Assembly (NCBI GenBank): GCA_046481785.1
Contig: JAWOJF010000103.1
Span: forward strand, 1 to 53,224
Length of the DNA: 53,224 bases
Origin: JAWOJF01 sp046481785
GTDB lineage: Bacteria > Bacteroidota > Ignavibacteria > Ignavibacteriales > Ignavibacteriaceae
Direction of reading: 5' to 3'
A program made the translations under genes and the position numbers. This document shows positions 43,601-51,373 of the stretch, piece after piece (position 1 is the first letter of the stretch; each line of letters starts with the position of its first letter). The notes beneath the pieces are model-generated. The model was not told where the DNA came from and did not search any database. It was given only the letters and a program-made list of their open reading frames with translations.

Positions 43601-43655
43601 GCGTGAAAAGCATTACAGATAATATAATTAGACCGCTATTAATAACTATTTTCAT
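40608..43655 (-). CDS. Secreted metallopeptidase, beta-propeller and outer-membrane barrel fusion
   Basis: About 1015 residues. A signal peptide ends at DIYAQ. The first domain holds HELVH (HExxH zinc motif, His137/Glu138/His141) and, 28 residues on, WFIEGLAEYLS with the third ligand candidate. From about 280 to 570 are TolB-type beta-propeller repeats (SPDGKYIALFT, SPDSRSFAFV, SPDGNSILISG, SPDGNWIIFSSD, SADGKEIFFVSDP). The last 400 residues are strands of a D15-like outer-membrane barrel ending GFSLAPGW. GAGG six bases before the ATG at 43655 sets the start. It heads an operon with a PRC-barrel gene. The domain order is clear, its substrate is not. Confidence 0.8.
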   Translation of the reverse strand: MKIVINSGLIILSVMLFTQDIYAQYFGRNKIQYENFDFRILETDHFDIYYYPEEAEAVYDAAVMLERWNDRFSKIFGKSVDENQPIILYASHADFQQTNVIGGDISQGTGGVTEGLKNRIILPFTGVYAENDHVLGHELVHAFQYEILKSSRKGLAAQIPLWFIEGLAEYLSIGRNDPLTAMWMRDAVLNDDIPDIDDVSRSYRYFPYRYGHALWTYIAGRWGDEIILPLFKAAIDSGWTDAYEDILNYKIDTLSTEWQDTIRGTYAPQLEGKTKPADIGKVIRSVEEAANFSPVISPDGKYIALFTNESIFTLDLFLIDAASGEVISKLASSNTDRHFDALRFINSAGSWSPDSRSFAFVVIEEGDDQIAIVDVPSGKFKREIKVKNVSEISHLAWSPDGNSILISGTSGGISNLYLYDFTINSTEQLTNDKHADLQPDWSPDGNWIIFSSDRGEETDFTGMVFSPLKLALMELSTKDISVISISTKAKHINPQFSADGKEIFFVSDPDGFSNIYRYTINSGQFYKITNAATGISGLTESSPAISYSHQAHSLAFTVFDKGDYSVNLLQADELEGTLIKTEEDSFDRATAIPPVDKSNEGIVEQYIGGPGQGIPGERNYASKDYSPSLGLLFVGQPYVGASVSRFGTMIGGGVSLYFGDILGDHLLGSALQINGSLKDIGGEVFYMNQSGRFNWGGGIAHIPYLTGYVYGRYDTVRIGGNLYLAEETNLLRQRIFIDQASLLSEYPFSTNRRMEFSLGYTRYSYDYELETIVSIGPDIISEQTLDLDTPSPLNLLQGAVAYVGDYSFFGFTSPVDGSRFRFEFQPTVGSLQFASFLADYRKYFFFNPITIAVRGLHYGRYFGDSEDDRLSLLQVGYDTWVRGYNINSFDVSECSGSGNPGDCPEVDRLIGSKIGIFNLEVRVPFLGTEQFGIINLGFLPVELNAFLDGGIAWTNDEAPVFKFEERSMERIPVFSAGFSARINLFGYMIGEVYYAYPFQRPDKHWLFGFSLAPGW

Positions 43656-43784
43656 TAAAATCCTCATAAAACTATAAATCTACACTTATAGTATAATATA
43701 TTATAATATATCCTGGTATAAATATTAATGAGGAAAATCAATATGGTTATTAAAAGATACGTACATCAAAGTGACATACAGGAA

Positions 43785-44450
43785 TCATTTCAAGTGTTGT
43801 CGGAACCAATTTCTGGCAAGAAAAGCGACCTGCTGCAAAGCTCCCGGTTCTTCAAAAAAACGGGTAGCCCCCGGAATTATTTCGAGCTCACATTCGGCTT
43901 TTATTTTAATCATTGCATTTTTGTTCATTCTTATTAAAGGGGTATCCTCTCCGCCAGCAACTAATAGAACCGGGGGTTTCACTTTATTAAGATATTCATC
44001 GGCAAGATCAGGCCGCCCGCCCTTTGAAACAACAGCATGAACAATATCCGGACGATTTGCAGCAGCAACCAGTGCTGCGGCTGCCCCTGTACTTGAACCA
44101 AAATAGCCAATGTCAAAATTCCGGGTTCTTTCATTTTGTTTTAGCAGGTCGGTAATAAGTACCAGGCGGTCTGCAAGGAAACTAATATTAAATCTTAAAT
44201 GCTTTGCTACAAGGTCCAGTCTCTCCTCTTCTTGTGTTAATAAGTCAAACACAAGAGTAGCGAAACTCTTCTCGTTAAATAATTCAGCAGCAAATTTATT
44301 TCTTGTACTATGCCTGCTGCTTCTGCTTCCATGGGAAAAAACAATAACAGACCGGGCATCTGATGGAATCCTTAAGTAACCCTCTATAAAATTATCATCA
44401 ATACTTAGCCTTACAATTTCTTCCTCAACCACATAATTTTCTGCTTTCAT
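43785..44450 (-). CDS. Alpha/beta hydrolase (dienelactone-hydrolase-like) with catalytic His replaced
   Basis: 221 residues. The nucleophile elbow GSSTG places Ser120; the acid is Asp169 in VAGGEDTPLI. The place of the catalytic His, in the conserved motif 'PGATHxFEEPGAL' of this family, reads PGATRFFEEPGAL, so Arg197 stands in for His, with codon CGT, one transition from CAT. The triad is therefore broken. A GTG two codons upstream is possible as start, but AAGGAG six bases before the ATG at 44450 is better. It is transcribed toward the peptidase-propeller gene, in the same direction, 129 bases apart. Confidence 0.8.
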   Translation of the reverse strand: MKAENYVVEEEIVRLSIDDNFIEGYLRIPSDARSVIVFSHGSRSSRHSTRNKFAAELFNEKSFATLVFDLLTQEEERLDLVAKHLRFNISFLADRLVLITDLLKQNERTRNFDIGYFGSSTGAAAALVAAANRPDIVHAVVSKGGRPDLADEYLNKVKPPVLLVAGGEDTPLIRMNKNAMIKIKAECELEIIPGATRFFEEPGALQQVAFLARNWFRQHLK

Positions 44451-44613
44451 AATCACTCCTTACGCAAGCTTACCATAAGCCCGGCCTCAAAAATCAAATC
44501 TTTACTTACTTATCAGATCTTGAAATATTTTATTTCACCAGTATTATTATAATATAATCATACAGAGGCAAGAAAGCATATCATAGAATCAATACATTCC
44601 ATTACCCGGATAG

Positions 44614-45837
44614 CTACTTAGTCCTCAATTTAAAATTTGCATCAAATGAATTTATCAGGTCTAAATATTTTTCAAGGTAAGCGGATAAAAGATATTTTTT
44701 TATTGCTGATTCTTTTGCGTTTTTGCCAATCTCTTTTCTAAGCTCAGGATCTTTCACCAATTTAACCATATAAGAAGCGGCTTCTTCAACTGAAGAAACA
44801 AGAAATCCATTTTTCCCGTGGGTTATCTGCTTTTTAATACCGCCGGTATTGCCTCCTATAACAGCGGCTCCCTTAAACATTGCTTCTGTAACTGTTAAAC
44901 CAAAACCTTCTCTTAAGGATTTCTGCAACACTACAGCAGCTTTTCTCTGGAGGGCATTTACAAGGGCAGAATCCTGCTTACTTAAAATTATTATCCGTTC
45001 TTCCCTCTGATTAATCAGGTTATTATATACGTGCTCCCCTTCAGGGTCATCGGTAGCTACATTTCCAAGGAGAACTAATGTTGCATTAATATCTTTTCGG
45101 GCAATCTTAAAGGCCTTTATAACACCTTCCGGATCTTTCCATGTATCAAACCTTGATACCTGGACAATCAGCGGCAGATCGGTTGGAATTGAATAATACT
45201 TTAACCGTTCATCTATTTCAGAATCACTCATATCCTGATTAATAATACTAAAAGGATCAATTGCCGGCTCAAGAAAAACCTGCGGAATACTTAAATCCTG
45301 CCTGTAATCTTCCAATGTAAAAATTGCTGCATCGTATTTCTCAATAAATGTTCTAAGATATTCCCACAAATTCCTGGCAGGTGAAGTAAGGTCTACATGG
45401 CAACGCCATACCCATGGGCCTCTTTTCCTGTAATAATTAATCATCGGCAGCGGTTGAGGATCATGAATAATTACAAAATCATGGTCAATATGATTTCTTA
45501 TTACATTTTCTTCTATAACCTGCTCATAAATTTCTTTTTTAATTTTACTTAAATTAATTGAGGCACCCTGCAGCGCATTATGCATCTTTTTCGTAATATT
45601 AAAAAAATCAGGCGAACCCTGAATAACCCGCCATCCGGCAGTAATCCCAACACTATTAAACAATAAAATAAGTGAAGAAAGAAGTTCGGCCACTCCGCCG
45701 CCGTAATATGTAGAATTAACGGAAACCAGGTGAAGATCTTTAAGTCCTTTAGCTTTCCGGTATATTCTCTCTATTGTTTCAGGACCAGCATACTTTTCAT
45801 ATGCCTCAAGGGTTTTTGTTTTTATTATATGCTTCAT
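44614..45837 (-). CDS. GT4 glycosyltransferase of the trehalose synthase (TreT) type
   Basis: 407 residues with the TreT-like N terminus VNSTYYGGGVAELLSSLILLFNSVGITAGWRVIQGSPDFFNITKKMHNALQG (here broken for reading: the GGGVAELL glycine loop and GSPDFFNITKKMHNALQG). Then IHDPQPLPM, CHVDLTSP and the C-terminal LVVQ-type site: VSRFDTWKDPEG and EGFGLTVTEAMFKGAAVIGGNTGGI. TreT makes trehalose from a nucleotide-glucose and glucose. Close paralogues (mannosylglycerate-type) share this fold, so the product is probable, not proven. GGGAG precedes the ATG. No trehalose-degrading gene is next to it. Confidence 0.75.
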   Translation of the reverse strand: MKHIIKTKTLEAYEKYAGPETIERIYRKAKGLKDLHLVSVNSTYYGGGVAELLSSLILLFNSVGITAGWRVIQGSPDFFNITKKMHNALQGASINLSKIKKEIYEQVIEENVIRNHIDHDFVIIHDPQPLPMINYYRKRGPWVWRCHVDLTSPARNLWEYLRTFIEKYDAAIFTLEDYRQDLSIPQVFLEPAIDPFSIINQDMSDSEIDERLKYYSIPTDLPLIVQVSRFDTWKDPEGVIKAFKIARKDINATLVLLGNVATDDPEGEHVYNNLINQREERIIILSKQDSALVNALQRKAAVVLQKSLREGFGLTVTEAMFKGAAVIGGNTGGIKKQITHGKNGFLVSSVEEAASYMVKLVKDPELRKEIGKNAKESAIKKYLLSAYLEKYLDLINSFDANFKLRTK

Positions 45838-46050
45838 TGTCTCCCTAAAATCAGGTTAAAAAAGAATAATACTAATAAATAATAAAACTAAAGAAAACCA
45901 AATAAATCACGATTATAGATATGAGTGCTGCAATAAGCGGAAAAAATCTAAGGTTTTCCCTGATATCGAACTAAGGGAAACCCTTATTGACTGTAATCAC
46001 AGAAAAGCTTAGTTTGGGCTAAGGATGTGATGTAGAACATAGGAGTAACA

Positions 46051-46458
46051 ATGGCTATTAAAAATGTACTGATTATTGATAATGACGAAATATTCATAAG
46101 TAAAATTAATGGTTTTCTATGGGAAAGAGGCGTTAAAAATGTTTTAACAGCTTCAACTGTTAGTGAAGCCCTTGAAATGATGGGGAAGCAGATACCTGAT
46201 TTGATCCTTATTGACCTTATTCCGGGTGATATAACCAGTTTTGATGCAGTTCAGATTATAAGCAAAATTGATAATTCAATAAGAATTCTTATTACTTCCG
46301 ATTTTTATAATAAAGATTATTGTAATGCGGCTTTTGAAGCCGGTGCCGATGCCTTTGTTGATAAATCTAACTTCGCCGATGATTTAACAACAATCCTAAA
46401 TGCGGTTCCTAAAAGATTACAGGCACTATTCGAAAAATACCTTCTGTCTAAGAATTAA
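46051..46458 (+). CDS. Single-domain response regulator
   Basis: 135 residues, receiver only: Asp10, Asp12 acidic pocket in LIIDNDEIF, Asp55 in LILIDLIPG, Thr82 in LITSDF and Lys105 in VDKSN. The D-x-N-D pattern of strand 1 is normal. A helical C-terminal tail PKRLQALFEKYLLS follows and has no known output role. AGGAG before the ATG is a strong SD. It has no kinase neighbour; the kinase 2.5 kb downstream at 48959 is the nearest candidate. Confidence 0.85.
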   Translation: MAIKNVLIIDNDEIFISKINGFLWERGVKNVLTASTVSEALEMMGKQIPDLILIDLIPGDITSFDAVQIISKIDNSIRILITSDFYNKDYCNAAFEAGADAFVDKSNFADDLTTILNAVPKRLQALFEKYLLSKN

Positions 46459-46460
46459 TT

Positions 46461-46493
46461 ATAAACCGGCTCTGAAAAGAACCGGTTTATTTT
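46461..46493 (+). terminator. Intrinsic terminator after the receiver gene
   Basis: ATAAACCGG (46461-46469) and CCGGTTTAT (46482-46490) form a nine-base stem with loop CTCTGAAAAGAA, then TTT. It lies three bases after the stop and may also end the convergent T9SS gene. Confidence 0.65.
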
Positions 46494-46546
46494 ATAATTA
46501 CTATATTAACGGTGACAGCTTTTTAGATGTCATCTCCTTTTAACCT

Positions 46547-47635
46547 TTATTTCACAAGAGTCATTTTAATCACCTGGTTAAATTTTCCGGCAGTCATTTT
46601 TACAAAATAAATACCGCTTGAAAGATTTTCTCCGTTAAAAGCCGCAACATATGTACCGGCAGATTTTCTGTCATTTACAAGGGCCGCAACTTCTTTACCT
46701 ATTGTATTGTAAACTCTTAGCTGTACATAAGCATCTTCAGGTACAGTGTACATAATTTGAGTAGAAGGGTTAAACGGATTAGGATAATTTTGGCTTAATT
46801 GGTATGCCATAGGCAGCGTAGCTGTTTCAACAGGTACATTAGTAGTAATCTCCGATTTTAAAGTCCATTTTACATTTTTTACAGGTATCATACCGCTATC
46901 AGGAGATGACGGATCTGTTTCCACTACCAGAGTTTCACCGGTTTTTGCAAACCACCTGAAGAAAACCCGGTCTTCGGTCATGTTGTCGCGTGTTCTGGAT
47001 TCAACAATTTTAACTCTCAAAGCTTCAGCACTACTGCTATCGGGGAAAATTATTGTACCATATGCATCCACCATGGAATTTGTGACAACTGTATACTCCC
47101 GTTCACCTCTTACTACACCTTTAGCCTCAGTAACCAAGGTTTCAATAACGCTGTCTCTCCATGTAGTATTAAAGGTCATAGGTACATAAGCAAAAAGTTT
47201 GATGGGATCATAGAGATATTTGGTTACCTGGTCGGGTACAGTTTGTGAAGCATCTACTAAACCGTGCAAATGAACAAGGTTAGCACTACGGCAATAGTAT
47301 TCCCAGCTTTCCATATCAATAGAATCATTAAGATGATACTTAAATGCTACGTGGGCGTTTGGATAGTCTGGCCTATAAGGGGTTCCACCCGGGCTGATAA
47401 CATCAAAAGTAAAGCTTTTGTCTATACTAAGGCCGGAAGAAAAATCCCATGAACTTTCTCCTGTTGTTCCAATATCAATAGTTGTAGTTGAGCTATCCAT
47501 ATAAGTATAAATATTTGTTTCCCTCTCAAACATAAAATCAAAATCCTCAGGGTCTATAGTAATTTGTGCAAAAGAGAAAGAACTGAATAGGGCAAAAACA
47601 AATACCCTCACCAAAAAAGTATTATTATAATTCAT
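46547..47635 (-). CDS. T9SS-sorted secreted protein, function unknown
   Basis: 362 residues. A signal peptide ends at FSFAQ. The central 260 residues (mixed strands, 'TIDIGTTGESSWDFSSGL', 'PDQVTKYLYDPIKLFAYVPMTFNTTW') match no family I know. The last 85 are a T9SS type-A sorting domain: SQNYPNPFNPSTQIMY, VYNTIGKEVAALVNDRKSAGTY, SSGIYFVKMTAGKF. It is therefore exported and probably surface-attached. AAGGAGA before the ATG is a strong SD. Together with the CotH gene it shows that the organism has T9SS, though no machinery gene is here. Confidence 0.85.
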   Translation of the reverse strand: MNYNNTFLVRVFVFALFSSFSFAQITIDPEDFDFMFERETNIYTYMDSSTTTIDIGTTGESSWDFSSGLSIDKSFTFDVISPGGTPYRPDYPNAHVAFKYHLNDSIDMESWEYYCRSANLVHLHGLVDASQTVPDQVTKYLYDPIKLFAYVPMTFNTTWRDSVIETLVTEAKGVVRGEREYTVVTNSMVDAYGTIIFPDSSSAEALRVKIVESRTRDNMTEDRVFFRWFAKTGETLVVETDPSSPDSGMIPVKNVKWTLKSEITTNVPVETATLPMAYQLSQNYPNPFNPSTQIMYTVPEDAYVQLRVYNTIGKEVAALVNDRKSAGTYVAAFNGENLSSGIYFVKMTAGKFNQVIKMTLVK

Positions 47636-48013
47636 TGTAAGTCTCCTTATTATTATATATAAAAATCACAGGCAAATAATATCTAATAAAAATGAAAACA
47701 GATGTTAATAGAATCTCATAAATGTTAATAATTGATGAATATCAAGAGACGTAACTCTTGTCACTTTATAGATTTAGTGTGATTTAACCTCGGATGCCAT
47801 AAAGAGTTTATTATATATTATATCAGAATCTTTTCAAAATATTAAACATCTGATATAAAGTTCTCGAGAATGTATATAATGATGAGTTATTAATTGTCTT
47901 TAAAGTGCAAACTTTGATAAGTGCTAAAATTTAACATTTGTTTTTTAATTTCGCGTATACCATATTGAACATCTGATAATTTCTGGATTAGGGCTTACAT
48001 AAATAAATAATAT
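47636..48013. other. Intergenic region with a 15-base direct repeat
   Basis: ATTAAACATCTGATA (47841-47855) recurs with one mismatch as ATTGAACATCTGATA (47964-47978), 123 bases apart. The second copy is 35 bases before the PAP2 start. An inverted TATCAG half is near 47821. It may be an operator pair for the divergent genes. No reading frame is credible here. Confidence 0.4.
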
Positions 48014-48850
48014 ATGACAAAAATTTCTTTAATTTTTATTGTTTTTACCACACATCTTCTTCCACAATCATCTAATCCATATTCTTCATTAGACAATACT
48101 GCGGAAAAAATTTATCAGGGAATATCAGAATCAGTAGGCTGGTACGATATACCTTTTTTTACGTTTGTAGTTGCAAAAAATTCTTTTTTTTTAGATGATG
48201 ATGAAAAAATAATACGTATTTCACCTTTTAGTTTTGATAAAAACCTTGCTCGAAATGTAGGAAAAAACGGAAGAGAATCTGCCGGAAGTATGGATCAAAA
48301 CACTATTCCTTCTATAATACTTTATTCCAGAGCCGCCATAACTATTGCCGAAAATATTATTTCACCCGGAAGCGTTTCTAAGAATGATTATAAAAAATTA
48401 TTTCTTTTTTATAAGTCGATGGTTTATACACATGCCTTAACAGAACTGGCAAAAAATCTTGTTGTGAGGGAAAGACCCGATAGGAGTGACACAAGAAGTT
48501 TTTTCAGCGGGCATACTTCAATTACCTTTGCAGCAGCCTCTTTTCTTTACAGAGAACTGGATGACTATATAGATAATAATTACTCATCACAGGATGAGAA
48601 GTTATTAAACTTTGGCCTGAAATCGGCTTCCTTTGCTGTTTTATATGGCTGGGCAGGGTATGTGGCCTATTCAAGGATGTATGATAATAAACATTATTTT
48701 AGCGATATTATACTAGGTGCCGCCGCAGGAACTATAATATCCAACCTGGTTTATAATATTTACTTAGATAAGAGTGACTCTTTGGTTAAAAATTTTAATG
48801 TTGGAATTGTAAATAATAATCCTTCCGTTTCATTTAACCTGATGTTTTAA
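48014..48850 (+). CDS. PAP2-family phosphatase, exported
   Basis: The three PAP2 motifs are complete: KNLVVRERPD, FFSGHTS, and SRMYDNKHYFSD with the SRx5H arrangement. The N terminus is a signal peptide or anchor ending near LLPQS. This is the second PAP2 protein of the window; unlike the one at 6394 its third motif is canonical. The family acts on lipid phosphates at the membrane. No SD is obvious before the ATG. It is followed, 109 bases later, by a sensor kinase on the same strand. Confidence 0.85.
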   Translation: MTKISLIFIVFTTHLLPQSSNPYSSLDNTAEKIYQGISESVGWYDIPFFTFVVAKNSFFLDDDEKIIRISPFSFDKNLARNVGKNGRESAGSMDQNTIPSIILYSRAAITIAENIISPGSVSKNDYKKLFLFYKSMVYTHALTELAKNLVVRERPDRSDTRSFFSGHTSITFAAASFLYRELDDYIDNNYSSQDEKLLNFGLKSASFAVLYGWAGYVAYSRMYDNKHYFSDIILGAAAGTIISNLVYNIYLDKSDSLVKNFNVGIVNNNPSVSFNLMF

Positions 48851-48874
48851 TCGTAAGCAGTTTTACCACTATTT

Positions 48875-48897
48875 AAAAGATATTTTTGTATCTTTTT
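48875..48897 (+). terminator. Weak AT-only hairpin
   Basis: AAAAGATA and TATCTTTT form an eight-base stem with loop TTTTTG, 25 bases after the PAP2 stop. The stem has few GC pairs, so termination is uncertain. Confidence 0.3.
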
Positions 48898-48958
48898 GGT
48901 CATAAACTGTAAAGTCGGATAAAATGTTTAAGGCAGTAACAATTAACAGAAATTTATA

Positions 48959-51367
48959 ATGAATTTTCGTTTAAGACACTTTTATAAATCTCTGCTTAAG
49001 GAAATATCTACAAGGGGAATAATTATTTCATGGATTTTCCTTTTCATCCTATTATTCTTAACAATTGCCGGATGGTATGTTGTTAAAACTTCAATTGAAG
49101 GAAATGCCCGCGAAAGATTTCATCGAAAAGTAAACGAAACCAAATACGATATCCAGAAAAGAATGCTTGCTTATAAACAGGTTCTGCTTGGCGCAACCGG
49201 ATTGTTTGCGGCATCGGATTCTGTAACACGCACTGACTGGCGTACATATATCTCCAGACTTAAAATTGAAGAGAACTATCCCGGAATATTAGGAATTGGT
49301 TTTGCCATTGCCCTCTCACCTGATGATGTTGAAAATCATGAAAAGAAAATAAGAAGCGAAGGATTTCCGGATTATAAAGTTTGGCCCGAAGCTAATAATG
49401 AGATGGTTACATCTATAATTTACCTTGAGCCCTTCACCGGCAGGAATTTGCGTGCTTTTGGTTATGATATGTTTTCCGACCCCAACAGAAGAAAGGCTAT
49501 GATTGAGGCAAGAGATAAGGCTAAAGCTTCATTAACAAGTAAAGTAATTCTTGTACAGGAAACCGGTAAAAATGTTCAGTTTGGATTTTTAATGTATATG
49601 CCCGTTTTTAAAAACAACAGACTTCTTATTACTGCCGAACAAAAAAGAGATGCACTTTTAGGTTTTGTTTACAGCCCTTTCAGAATGAATGATCTGATGG
49701 AGGGAATAATTGGATATGGGATGGCAGACATTCATTTTAAAGTTTATGATAACAGAAACAGATCAGATAGTTCTGTTATGTACAATAGTGATTCTTTAAT
49801 TAGCGATATATTTTTACAGGAAGAATCACTTTTCCGTGCTAATGAAAAAGTAGTAATAGACGGGCATACATGGGCAATGAAATTTTCATCGCTCCCTGCG
49901 TTTGAAAAATCAATAGATTATGGAAGGCCAAACGTTATTCTGATAACCGGATTAATTATAAGCCTGCTCTTTTTTATAACTACAAGATCAATGGCAGCCA
50001 CAAGACAATTAAGCAGGCAGCTTGAACAGATTCTTGAATCTACCGGAGAAGGAATTTTTGGAGTAAACTTAAAAGGATATTGTACTTTCATAAACAAATC
50101 TGCTGTTGAAATGCTTGGGTATAACCGGCACGAATATATTGGGCGGAAAATGCATAATTTTATTCATCATACAACAGATGATGGTTCTTTATATGAGTTT
50201 GATGAATGCCCTATTATTAAAGCTACCAGGGACGGCAAAGAAAGAAGAATTGACAGTGAAATTTTTTGGCGGGCAGACGGCAGTTCTTTTTATGTTGAAT
50301 ATTTTGCAAACCCGATAATCCATCATGGTGAAATAAAGGGAGCCGTGGTTACTTTTACTGATATTACTGAAAGGCTGAAATCTGAGGAAGAAGTAAAAGA
50401 ATTAGCCACAAGACTTAAAGATACTCTTGAAAGTATAACCGATGCTTTTTTTACTTTAGATTATCAGTGGAATTTTAAATACCTGAACAAAGAAGCAGAG
50501 AAACTGCTATTAAAAAACGGGAATGAACTTATTAACAATAATATTTGGGAAATATTCCCGGAAGCTGTTAATTCTTCACTTCATGAAAAATTCCGCAAAG
50601 CAGTTACCGACAATCAGGCCGTTGATTTTGAAGTCTATTTTGCGCCTATAGGTAAATGGATTGAAATTCACGTATATCCTTCAAAGTATGGTTTAACAGT
50701 TATTTCACGTGATATTTCAGAAAGAATGGAATCGAAAGAAAAAATTGAAGCCTCGTTAAAAGAAAAGGATGTGCTGCTTAAAGAAATTCATCACAGGGTT
50801 AAAAATAATCTGCAGATAATTGCCAGCCTCTTAAACCTGCAGCTTCAGAGCCTTAAAGAAGATGGTATAATAGAAGTACTTAAAGAAAGCCAGAATAGAA
50901 TTAAATCAATGGCCCTGATTCATGAAAAACTATACATGGCTACCAACATGTCGAGGATTAATTTCTCAAACTATGTTAATGATCTTATCCGCCACCTGCT
51001 CCGGTCATATAATTCGGACATAGCTGATGTTAAGTTAATAATTGATATGGAAGATATAAATATTGATATCGATAAAACTGTGTCTCTGGGTCTTGCAATA
51101 AATGAACTTGTCTCAAATTCGCTGAAACATGCCTTTGACTTTACACAAACTAACAATGCAGAAATTTATCTGGAAATGAAAACACAAGGCGATAAAATAA
51201 AACTGGTAGTGGGAGATAATGGAAAAGGTTTTCCGGATAATATCGATTATAAAAACACTACATCTCTTGGTTTACAACTTGTAAATGCCTTGATAAAACA
51301 GATAGACGGCTCGATAACACTTGAAAGTAAATCCGGTACAAAATTTATTGTCATATTCCCAGTTTAA
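48959..51367 (+). CDS. CHASE-PAS-PAS histidine kinase of the HisKA_2 (HWE-like) type
   Basis: Membrane helices at about 20-42 and 323-343 enclose a periplasmic CHASE domain, with ATGLFAASDSVTRTDWRTYI and YPGILGIGFA. Two PAS domains follow (about 355-480 and 485-595). The phosphoacceptor helix LLKEIHHRVKNNLQIIASLLNLQ is the HisKA_2 signature, with the second His near 611. HATPase_c has NELVSNSLKHAF, GDNGKGF and TSLGLQLVNAL. CHASE domains sense small molecules such as adenine-type or peptide ligands. The kinase's partner is probably a lone receiver, for example that at 46051 or 29458. Confidence 0.9.
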   Translation: MNFRLRHFYKSLLKEISTRGIIISWIFLFILLFLTIAGWYVVKTSIEGNARERFHRKVNETKYDIQKRMLAYKQVLLGATGLFAASDSVTRTDWRTYISRLKIEENYPGILGIGFAIALSPDDVENHEKKIRSEGFPDYKVWPEANNEMVTSIIYLEPFTGRNLRAFGYDMFSDPNRRKAMIEARDKAKASLTSKVILVQETGKNVQFGFLMYMPVFKNNRLLITAEQKRDALLGFVYSPFRMNDLMEGIIGYGMADIHFKVYDNRNRSDSSVMYNSDSLISDIFLQEESLFRANEKVVIDGHTWAMKFSSLPAFEKSIDYGRPNVILITGLIISLLFFITTRSMAATRQLSRQLEQILESTGEGIFGVNLKGYCTFINKSAVEMLGYNRHEYIGRKMHNFIHHTTDDGSLYEFDECPIIKATRDGKERRIDSEIFWRADGSSFYVEYFANPIIHHGEIKGAVVTFTDITERLKSEEEVKELATRLKDTLESITDAFFTLDYQWNFKYLNKEAEKLLLKNGNELINNNIWEIFPEAVNSSLHEKFRKAVTDNQAVDFEVYFAPIGKWIEIHVYPSKYGLTVISRDISERMESKEKIEASLKEKDVLLKEIHHRVKNNLQIIASLLNLQLQSLKEDGIIEVLKESQNRIKSMALIHEKLYMATNMSRINFSNYVNDLIRHLLRSYNSDIADVKLIIDMEDINIDIDKTVSLGLAINELVSNSLKHAFDFTQTNNAEIYLEMKTQGDKIKLVVGDNGKGFPDNIDYKNTTSLGLQLVNALIKQIDGSITLESKSGTKFIVIFPV

Positions 51368-51373
51368 TTTTTC

